Virus record (IMG/VR): IMGVR_UViG_3300047381_000835
Coordinates: 1 to 38,905 of that record
Strand: one strand, 5' to 3'
DNA length: 38,905 nucleotides
DNA from: a virus
Part shown: in pieces, positions 15,716-25,700 of the stretch
How positions within the stretch are numbered: position 1 is the first letter of the stretch
How the letters are laid out: the number at the start of each line of letters is the position of its first letter
Notes under the pieces: generated by a model
The model's database searches: none
Seen by the model: only the letters and a program-made list of their open reading frames with translations
What the model was told of the DNA's origin: nothing
Position numbers and translations under genes: made by a program

Positions 15716-18700
15716 ATGGCAACATTAAAACTAAGAAGAGGTAGTTCCTTCACCTCACCACAGATATCAGAACCTTTTTTCAACACATACAACAATACAA
15801 TGTTGTTGGGGTTTGGTACTACTAATGGTGAACATATTACCCTCGTAAAGCTAGGAGCTAATACGGGTTCAATTGAACTAACAGGTGATTTAACAGCATC
15901 AAACGTTACTCTTACTGGTGATTTATCCGCCAGAAATGTTAGTTTGAGTGGAAACATAATAATTGGTGATGAGATACAAGATAACATCACAGTACAAGGA
16001 CAGTTTAGTGGTTCACTAATACCATCTGCATCTAATGAATATGATTTAGGTTCAACTACGAAAAAATGGAGAAATCTTCATGTTGTTAATGGAACAATCG
16101 ATAATGTAACACTACCTGGTAGTAATATAGTTTCATCTTCTCAACAAATCTCTGATTATAATGTATATTTAGAAATAAATGGTGATAATGTTGTTTCAGA
16201 ATCTGCACAAATAAACCACGATGCAACGACAGGATTTGTAAACAATGAACACATTAATCACTCAGATGTACTAATCAACGCTGGTGATGGTATGAGTGGT
16301 GGTGGTAACATTGTTAGTTCAAGAACATTAGGACTTAATACAGGCTCCGACCATTTCTTAGAAGGAGTAAAGAAAAAAATAAATACTGAAGATGTAGTTA
16401 GTGGTTCGATTCAAGTAGACCACGATGCAACTACAAACTTCGTAGCAAACGAACATATAAACCACACTTCAGTAACAATGACGGCAGGAGCTGGTTTAAC
16501 TGGTGGTGGTACTATCGCATCAACAAGAACATTTAATGTAGAATCTGCAAACAATGGTATTGCGATAAATGCTGATAATATAGAATTAGTTAATGATTCA
16601 ACTACATTCACATCTGGTGTAAAAGCAAAATTAAATACTGAAGATGTGGTTAGTGGTTCTATTCAAATAGACCATGACTCAACTACAAACTTTGTAGCAA
16701 ATGAACACATCGACCACACCTCAGTAACAATTACAGCAGGAGCTGGTTTAACTGGTGGTGGAACAATTGCTTCTACAAGAACTTTAAATGTTGAATCCGC
16801 TAATAATGGTATTACAATAAATGCGGATAATATAGAATTGGTTAACGATTCAACTACATTTACTTCAGGTGTAAAGGCAAAATTAAATACTGAAACGGTT
16901 GTTAGTGGTTCACAACAGGTAATAGATTTTGTTACAGCTTCTGATTTAGATATGGGTGGTAACAAAGTTCTATTCGGTAACGTTTACTCAACTGAAGGAG
17001 ATTTACCATCAGCAAGTACATATCATGGTATGTTCGCTCATGTACATGGAACTGGTAAAGGATATTACGCACATAATGGTGGTTGGATTAAATTAATAGA
17101 TGAAACTTCATCGGATACTGGTGATTTATCAGAAGGTTCTAATCTTTATTATACAGATACAAGAGTAAAGACAAAATTAAATACAGAAAATGTAATTAGT
17201 GGTTCATCCCAAGTACCAATGGGTGGTGATATTAGTGGTAACGCGGATAACGCTACAGTAAATAAAGTTAAGGGAGTATCTTTATCAAGTGATGAAGCAA
17301 CTCAAATATCAAATATAAACTCAGTAACAATCTCAAATACTCAATGGGGTTATTTGGGTGATTCTAATCAAGGAATTTCAACAACTGATAATGTAGTATT
17401 TGCAGATGGTGATTTTACAGGAGATGTACAAGTAACTGGTAACCTAACAGTTTTAGGTTCAGCAACTGAAATACAAACTTCAGAATTAAGAATTGAAGAT
17501 AAATTAATTACAGTTGCAAGTGGTTCTTCAGATTCATCAGCAGCAGATGGAGCAGGTTTAGAAATTGATGGAGCAAACAAATCATTAACTTGGGAACATG
17601 GTACTCAACAATTTGTATTAAACGCAAAAGTAAGTTCATCAGTAGGATTCAAAGGAGAGGGTGGAGAACTTACAGGCATTGATACAGACCAAGTAACTGA
17701 AGCTGGTAATCTTTATTATACAGATGCTAGAGTAAAAACAAAATTAAATACAGAAACTGTAATTAGTGGTTCAACTCAAGTAAATCTTAATCACTTAGAT
17801 ACAGATGATTTAACAGAAGGTTCTAATCTTTATTATACAAACACAAGAGTAAAATCATATATAAACTCTCAAGATGTTATTAGTGGTTCATCTCAAGTAA
17901 TATTAAACGATGCTGATTATACGGGATTTGATACAACAGATATATCAGAAGGTAATAATCTATATTATACAAACGCAAGAGTTAAAGCAAGATTGAATCA
18001 TGAAACTGTAATTAGTGGTTCATCTCAAGTAAACGCAGATACTATTGAAAACTTTGATAGTAATGTAAAAGATAAATTAAATGTAGAAGATGTAATTAGT
18101 GGTTCATCTCAAGTAAACGCTAATACAATCACAAACTTTGATACTAATGTAAAAGATAAGATGAATGATGATGGAGTAATTTCAGGTTCATCTCAATTAC
18201 ATGATGATTTAGATTTAAGATATTTAGAAATTACAGGAGATAATGTATTTTCTCAATCTGCACAAGTAAGTCATGATTCAACAGACGGATTTGTTGCAAA
18301 CGAACATATTGACCACTCAAGTATCACGATTGGTAGTGGAAAAGGAATAAGTGGTGGTGGAACTATTGTAACAAGTAGAAGTTTAACATTAGATACTGGT
18401 TCTGGTCACTTTGGAGAGGGTGTAATCAACGCATTGACAGGTAGTGGTATAATTTCATCATCAGTATTAAGTTCTACCTCAGTACAAGGTCAAGTTAGAT
18501 TAACACAAAATGGTACGGCAACTTCTGTTACACTTAATGGATTAGCAGAAGGAAATGAACCTACGTTTAACGGATTAACACTTACAGATGTATCGGCATT
18601 AGATAATACACATTATACTGTTTTTGTTAGTGGTTCTGGTGGGGTAGTTGGAAAACGAACTTTAGCAACAGCCGCTTTCTATCATGTATCATCATCTATT

Positions 18701-19729
18701 TCTGATGGTAATACGGCGGTTCTTGGTAACGCTGGAGCAGTTAAAGATTATATTGATGAAGCTTTAATAGCAGTTGGTGCGGGTGATATTACAAAAGTAA
18801 CCGCTGGTTTGGGTATGAGTGGTTCAACTGATTCAGGTGAAGCTGTTGTAGCAATTGATACAGGTTCACAACACTTTGGTAGTGGTGTAATCAATGCATT
18901 GACTGGAAGTGGAATAGTTAGTGGTTCTTCACAAATATCTCTAAGTGGATTTAGTACAACAAACCTTTCGGAAGGTACAAACAAGTATTATACGGATGTT
19001 AGAGTAAAAACAAAATTAAATGCAGATGGTGTAGTAAGTGGTTCTACATTTAGTTCACCATCACAAGGTACTCTTAGAGCTACTATTAATGGTGATGCTA
19101 CTGATATCGATTTAGGATTACAAGCAGGAGATTCACCAACATTCGTTGATGGTAATTTCACAGGTGATGTTCAAATAAGTGGAGATTTGGTAGTACAAGG
19201 TGCATCAACTGAAATTCAAGTTTCTGAGTTAAGGATAGAAGATAAACTTATTACAGTTGCAAGTGGTTCAAGTAATTCATCAGCAGCGAATGGAGCAGGT
19301 TTAGAAATTGATAGAGGAAGTGATTCAAATATAACATTAAAGTGGAATCATAGTGGTGGTAGATTAGAAGTTAACGATGATTTCTTTTCTCAAGGTACAA
19401 TTAGTGCAACATCAGATATTGTAGCATACGTTTCTTCTGATGAAAGATTGAAAACAGAAGTAAAACCAATTGAAAAACCAATAGAAAAAATAAATTCAAT
19501 TTCTGGTAACAGTTTCGTGTGGGACGAAGAAAAACAAAATATTTATAAAGGTAAAGATTACGGAGTTATAGCTCAAGAAATAGAAAAGGTTTTACCTGAG
19601 TTAGTAAATACTCGTGAAGATGGTTATAAAGCAGTTAAATATGATAGAATTGTATCTCTTCTTATTGAGGGAATCAAAGAACTATCAGATGAAGTTAATC
19701 AATTAAAAGAAAAAATTAACAAGGAATAA
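15716..19729 (+). CDS. Large tail fibre with C-terminal Peptidase_S74 chaperone
   Basis: A 1337-residue fibre. Residues 1-80 are an N-terminal module (MATLKLRRGSSFTSPQISEP) with T-G-D-L-T-A-S-N-V-T-L strands. A shaft of repeats follows: V-V/I-S-G-S, N-E-H-I-N/D-H-T/S-S-V/I, L-T-G-G-G-T-I-A-S-T-R, and LSEGSNLYYTDTRVKTKLN. Two copies of a T-E-I-Q-x-S-E-L-R-I-E-D-K-L-I-T-V-A-S module occur. The last 97 residues are a Peptidase_S74 (endosialidase-type intramolecular chaperone) domain: S1241-D-E-R-L-K is the nucleophile-Lys motif, followed by Y-G-V-I-A-Q-E-I-E-K-V-L-P-E-L-V, Y-K-A-V-K-Y and a C-terminal coiled coil. In this family the chaperone trimerises the fibre and cleaves itself off at the Ser. 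The next fibre gene starts three bases after the stop. Confidence 0.93.
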   Translation: MATLKLRRGSSFTSPQISEPFFNTYNNTMLLGFGTTNGEHITLVKLGANTGSIELTGDLTASNVTLTGDLSARNVSLSGNIIIGDEIQDNITVQGQFSGSLIPSASNEYDLGSTTKKWRNLHVVNGTIDNVTLPGSNIVSSSQQISDYNVYLEINGDNVVSESAQINHDATTGFVNNEHINHSDVLINAGDGMSGGGNIVSSRTLGLNTGSDHFLEGVKKKINTEDVVSGSIQVDHDATTNFVANEHINHTSVTMTAGAGLTGGGTIASTRTFNVESANNGIAINADNIELVNDSTTFTSGVKAKLNTEDVVSGSIQIDHDSTTNFVANEHIDHTSVTITAGAGLTGGGTIASTRTLNVESANNGITINADNIELVNDSTTFTSGVKAKLNTETVVSGSQQVIDFVTASDLDMGGNKVLFGNVYSTEGDLPSASTYHGMFAHVHGTGKGYYAHNGGWIKLIDETSSDTGDLSEGSNLYYTDTRVKTKLNTENVISGSSQVPMGGDISGNADNATVNKVKGVSLSSDEATQISNINSVTISNTQWGYLGDSNQGISTTDNVVFADGDFTGDVQVTGNLTVLGSATEIQTSELRIEDKLITVASGSSDSSAADGAGLEIDGANKSLTWEHGTQQFVLNAKVSSSVGFKGEGGELTGIDTDQVTEAGNLYYTDARVKTKLNTETVISGSTQVNLNHLDTDDLTEGSNLYYTNTRVKSYINSQDVISGSSQVILNDADYTGFDTTDISEGNNLYYTNARVKARLNHETVISGSSQVNADTIENFDSNVKDKLNVEDVISGSSQVNANTITNFDTNVKDKMNDDGVISGSSQLHDDLDLRYLEITGDNVFSQSAQVSHDSTDGFVANEHIDHSSITIGSGKGISGGGTIVTSRSLTLDTGSGHFGEGVINALTGSGIISSSVLSSTSVQGQVRLTQNGTATSVTLNGLAEGNEPTFNGLTLTDVSALDNTHYTVFVSGSGGVVGKRTLATAAFYHVSSSISDGNTAVLGNAGAVKDYIDEALIAVGAGDITKVTAGLGMSGSTDSGEAVVAIDTGSQHFGSGVINALTGSGIVSGSSQISLSGFSTTNLSEGTNKYYTDVRVKTKLNADGVVSGSTFSSPSQGTLRATINGDATDIDLGLQAGDSPTFVDGNFTGDVQISGDLVVQGASTEIQVSELRIEDKLITVASGSSNSSAANGAGLEIDRGSDSNITLKWNHSGGRLEVNDDFFSQGTISATSDIVAYVSSDERLKTEVKPIEKPIEKINSISGNSFVWDEEKQNIYKGKDYGVIAQEIEKVLPELVNTREDGYKAVKYDRIVSLLIEGIKELSDEVNQLKEKINKE
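16381..16884 (+). repeat. Tandem 252-bp duplication in fibre shaft
   Basis: Copies occupy 16381..16632 and 16633..16884, with AAATACTGAA at 16381 and 16633 and AAATAC recurring at 16885. Each encodes 84 residues, including ANEHINHTSVTMTAGAGLTG and its near-identical partner. Differences are scattered, mostly synonymous or conservative. Confidence 0.9.
17405..17569 (+). repeat. Fibre module copy A (165 bp)
   Basis: Encodes a 55-residue module with ATEIQTSELRIEDKLITVAS and DGAGLEID. Its partner is at 19148..19312, the same length, with ATEIQ replaced by STEIQ and T-S-E-L by V-S-E-L. Dispersed within one gene. Confidence 0.85.
19148..19312 (+). repeat. Fibre module copy B (165 bp)
   Basis: Partner of 17405..17569, placed just before the S74 domain. 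A related but more distant module (NLTVSGDTVQTN; NLTVAGSTTTTT) occurs in the fibres at 13760 and 19733. Confidence 0.85.
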
Positions 19730-19732
19730 GAT

Positions 19733-22700
19733 ATGATTTTACACAACCCCATTGTTTCAGGTTCATTATCACTAGCGGTAGGTTCTACCTTTGTATCAAA
19801 CAATGGTACAATTTCTGGTTCAGCACAAGTTATAGCCGCTTTACCAAGTGGTGTTGTATCTGGTTCATCACAAATCAGTTTAGGAGGATTTGATACTGAT
19901 GATTTATCAGAAGGTTCATCTAATTTATATTATACAGATACAAGAGTTAGGGATTTTATAAGAAGTATTGATGTAATTAGTGGTTCTTCACAATTAGAAG
20001 GAACATTTTTAGAAATAAATGGAGATAATGTATTTTCATCTTCTGCTCAAGTAAATGCTAACACAATTACAAACTTTGATACTAATGTAAGAGATTATAT
20101 TAGAAGTTTGGATGTAATTAGTGGTTCATCTCAAGTTGATGTAACACAAACTACAAATTATGGAACTATAAATCAATATACTGATTCAGATTTTGATTCA
20201 AGATTAGCAACAAAATCAACAGCAAATCTTTCTGAAGGTTCAAACTTATATTACACTGTTTCAAGAGTAAAGTTAAAACTTAATCAAGATAGTGTAATAT
20301 CTGGTTCATCTCAATTAACAACTGAATTTGATTCAAGATACTTAAATACTAATGGAGATGGTGTTGTATCTGGTTCATCACAAATCTCATTGAGTGGGTT
20401 CTCAACATCTAACTTATCAGAAGGAACGAACAAATATTATACAGATACACGAGTTTTAAATTATGTAAATGATTTAGGAGTAATTAGTGGTTCTACATTT
20501 AGTTCTCCATCACAAGGTACTGTAAGAGCAACAATAAATGGTTCAAATACAGATGTAGATACGGGATTACAAATAGCAGATTCACCACAATTTACAAACT
20601 TAACACTTACTGGTAACTTAACTGTTGCTGGTTCAACAACTACTACAACTTCAAATGAAGTTAATATCGGTGATAACATTATTAATTTAAATTATGGTGG
20701 TTCATCTACAACAGGTGGTATATATGTAAAAGATGGAACTGGTGTATCACAAGTTAGTGGTTCATTTGTTTGGGATTCTGCGGATGGTAGAGATTATTGG
20801 AAAGCTGGTAAATTAGGGAGTGAAGCAGAAATTGTAACAACTGGAAACATTGTATCCAAACTACCAGCAGGAACAGTTAGTGGTTCTTCACAAATAACAA
20901 TAACAGAATCACAAATTTCAGATTTAGACCACTATGGTAATTCTGATGTTCAATCATATATTAGAAGTATTGATGTAATTAGTGGTTCATCTCAAGTAGT
21001 ATTAAATGATGCAATAAAGACAGGATTTGATACAGCAGATGTATCAGAAAATTCTTCAAATCTTTATTACACAGATGCAAGAGTAAAAACAAAATTAAAT
21101 GCAGAAGGAGTTATATCATCATCCGCACAGATTGGTGTAAATAATTCAACAATCACACTTACTGCAGGAGCAGGTTTAGATGGTGGTGGTTCAATAACAC
21201 TTAATCAATCTGGTGATGAAACAATAACATTCACCGTAGCAGATGGTGTTATTAGTAGTTCTGCACAACTTACAACAGAATTTGATACAAGATACCTTAA
21301 CACAAATGGGGATGATGTAATATCAGGTTCGGAACAAGTAAATGCTAATTCAATTACAAACTTTGATTCAAATGTAAGAGATTACATTAGAAGTATTGAT
21401 GTAATTAGTGGTTCATCTCAAATAAACATTAATCACTTAGATACTGATAATTTATCAGAAGGTTCATCTAATTTATATTATACAAATACACGAGTTCAAT
21501 CATTTATCAGAAGTGAAGATGTAATTAGTGGTTCGCAACAGATATTAGACTTAGTATCAATTGATGAAGATGATTTCAGTACGAATTCAGCAACTAAATT
21601 ACCAACTCAACAATCTGTAAAATCATATGTACAATCTCAAGTACAATCAAAAGATGATTTAAGTGAATTGAGTGGTGATACTGATGATGTAACAGAAGGT
21701 TCTTCTAATTTATATTATACAGATACAAGAGTAAGAAATTATTTAAGAAGTACAGATGTAGTTTCTGGTTCATCTCAAGTTGATTATAACTCTATTCAAA
21801 ACACACCAACTACAATTACTTCACAACAAGCAAGTGATATTACAAGTAACAATAATAAAACTGGTTACACTAACTCTTTAGTAAAATCATATATAAACTC
21901 TGAAGATGTAATTAGTGGTTCTGCAGGAATACTTAACGCAGTATCAGTTGATGAAGATAACTTCGCATCTAACTCAGATACTAAATTACCAACTCAACAA
22001 TCTGTAAAAGCATATGTAGATTCTAAAGCACAATCACAAGATAATACAGACGAAATCACAGAAGGTTCAACTAACCTTTACTATACAGATACGAGAGTAA
22101 GAAATTATTTAAGAAGTCAAGATGTAATAAGTGGTTCTTCACAAGTAAATGCTAATAACATAACAAACTTTGATACTAATGTAAGAGATTATATTAGAAG
22201 TCAAGATGTGGTTAGTGGTTCATCACAAATTGATGTAACTCAAACTACAAATTATGGTAATATTAACCAATATACTGATTCGGATTTTGATTCAAGATTA
22301 GCAACAAAATCAACAGCAAACCTTTCTGAAGGTTCAAACTTATACTACACAAATGCTAGAGTAAAAACAAAATTAAATGATGAAGGTGTAGTTAGTGGTT
22401 CTTATGTATCAACTTTAAATGGTACTGGTGTAGTTAGTGGTTCTTCACAAATTACTTTATCTTCAGTAACAGGATATAATTCAAACGAACACTTTACACA
22501 AAATTCTATTACATCATTAGGTACTGTAACAAGTGGTGATATTACTGCATTATTACCAAATGGAACTGTTTCTGGTTCTTCACAAGTATCAATAACATTA
22601 GGAACACAAACAAGTGGTAACTATATTGCAACTCTTGGTAGTGGGACTGGTGTAACTATCGGTTCAAATACTGGTGAAGGTTCAACTCCAACAATAGCGG

Positions 22701-25700
22701 TTGATTATGGTTCTTCTGCAAACACTGCAGTTCAAGGTAATGTTGGATTAGAAATAGAAGGTACATCAAATGAAATAGATGTATCAAATGGTTCAATTAC
22801 TCTTGGTTCTGGTGGAACTGCAACAATTGGATTAGCTGATTCGATTGCAGGAAATAGAACTTTCCAAAATAATGTAACAATTACGGGTAACTTAACTGTA
22901 AATGGTACTACAACAACAGCAGCATCTACAAACACAGTAGTTACTGATAAATTACTTGAACTTGGAAATGGAACAACAGGAGCTCCTGCAGGTGATAGTG
23001 GTATTATTATCGAAAGAGGAGATTCAAATAACGCATTTATAGGATTTGATGAATCTGCTGATAAATTTGTAGTAGGTACAGGAACATTTGATGGTTCATC
23101 GAGTGGAAATTTAGCAATATCAACTGGTACTTTAATAGCAAACATTCAAGGTAATGTTGTTGGTAACTTAACTGGTCAAGCATCAGATATATCTAATCAC
23201 TCAACATCTGATTTATCAGAAGGTACAAACAAATATTATACAGATACACGAGTTCAATCATTTATTAGAAGTATTGATGTAATTAGTGGTTCTTCACAAA
23301 TTAGTGGTTTAACCGCTTCTCAATTATCTGATAACTCTGTTCAAATAAATGGTGTTGATGTTGAACTTGGAGATAGTGTAACATTTTCACAAATTTCAAA
23401 TGGTACTGGAACAATTAGTGGTTCTTCACAATTAACATCTGATTTCGATACAAGATATATAAATACAAACGGAGATGGAGTAATTAGTGGTTCATCTCAA
23501 GTAAATGCTAATTCAATTACAAACTTTGATACTAATGTAAGGGATTATATTAGAAGTTTAGATGTAATATCTGGTTCTGTAACAGCTGCTCATATTAGTG
23601 GATTAGATACAGGTGATTTATCAGAAGGAACGAACAAATATTATACAGATACAAGGGTAAGAGATTATTTAAGAAGTACAGATGTAATTAGTGGTTCTTC
23701 TCAAGTTAATGTAACTCAAACAGCTAATTATTCTTCAATAAACCAATATTCTGATTCTAAAGTAAAAACAAAATTAAATACAGATAATGTAGTTAGTGGT
23801 TCTTCACAATTATTATCTGATTTAGATGGAAGGTATATACAAATTAATGGTGATGATATTGTTAGTGGTTCACAACAAATATTAGATTTAGTATCAGTTG
23901 ATGAAGATAACTTCGCATCCAATTCAGCAACTAAAGTACCAACTCAACAATCTGTAAAAGCATATGTTGATTCTAAAGCACAATCACAAGATAATACAGA
24001 TGAAATAACCGAAGGTTCAACAAATCTTTATTATACAAACGGAAGAGTTCAATCATATATTAGAAGTATTGATGTAATTAGTGGTTCATCTCAAGTTGAT
24101 TACGATAGTATTCAAAATCAACCAACTACTATTTCATCTACTCAAAGTACCAAATTGGGTCATATATCTGTAAGTCAAGCAGTTAACTTGGATACAATGG
24201 AATCCAATATCACAACTAATAACAATAAGGTTGGATATACTAACTCTTTAGTAAAATCATATATAAACTCTGAAGATGTAATTAGTGGTTCATCGCAAGT
24301 TAATTACAATAGTATTCAAAATCAACCAACTACTATTACAAGTACACAAGCATCAAATATCACAACTAATAACAATAAGGTTGGATATACGAACACTTTA
24401 GTTCAATCATATATCAGAAGTATTGATGTAATAAGTGGTTCATCTCAAGTAAACGCTAATTCAATTACAAACTTTGATACTAATGTAAGGGATTATATTA
24501 GAAGTCAAGATGTGGTTAGTGGTTCATCACAAATTATTAGTTTAGTTGGTGTTGATGAAGATAATATGAGTTCTAATTCAACTACTAAATTCCCAACTCA
24601 ACAATCAGTAAAAGCATATGTTGATTCACAAGTTTCATCATATGATAACTTAAGTGAATTGGGTGGTGATAGTGATGATATAACTGAAGGTTCAACTAAT
24701 TTATATTTTACAAACGGAAGAGTTCAATCATATATCAGAAGTATTGATGTAATAAGTGGTTCTTCACAAGTTAATTATAACTCTATTCAAAACCAACCAA
24801 CTACTATCTCATCTGCTCAAAGTACCAAATTAGGACATATTTCGGTAACTCAAGCAGTTAACTTAGATACGATGGAATCTAACATCGGAACTAATAACAA
24901 TAAGGTTGGATATACGAACACTTTAGTTAGAAATTATATTAGAAGTATTGATGTAATTAGTGGTTCTGGTCAAGTATCACATGATTCAACTAATGGATAT
25001 GAGGCAAACGAACATATAGATTGGACAACAGACCAAGGTTCAACTAATATTCATAGTGGTAACTATACTAATACAACATATACTGCTGGGACAGGTATCG
25101 ATTTAAGTGGTACTCAGTTTAATATTGATTTAACAGAACTAACTTTAAATAATGGATTAACCGCAGCTAATTCATCAACACTTGGTTTAAATCCAACAAC
25201 TTTATTACAAGGTAGTAATGTTGTATCTGGTTCATCACAAATTTCATTGAGTGGGTTCTCAACATCTGATTTATCAGAAGGAACAAATAAATACTATACA
25301 GATACAAGAGTAAGAAATTATGTTAGAAGTATTGATGTAATTAGTGGTTCATCACAAGTTAATTACAATAGTATTCAAAATCAACCTACAACAATATCAA
25401 GTACACAAGCATCAAACATCACAACTAATAATAATAAGGTTGGATATACTGATACTTTAGTTAGAGATTTCATTAGAAGTATTGATGTAATTAGTGGTTC
25501 ATCACAAGTTAATTATAACTCAATTCAAAATCAACCAACTACTATCTCATCTGCTCAAAGTACCAAATTAGGACACATCTCTGTAAGTCAAGCGGTTAAC
25601 TTGGATACAATGGAATCCAATATTGGAACTAATAACAATAAAACGGGATATACGAACACTTTAGTTAGAGATTATATTAGAAGTATTGATGTAATTAGTG

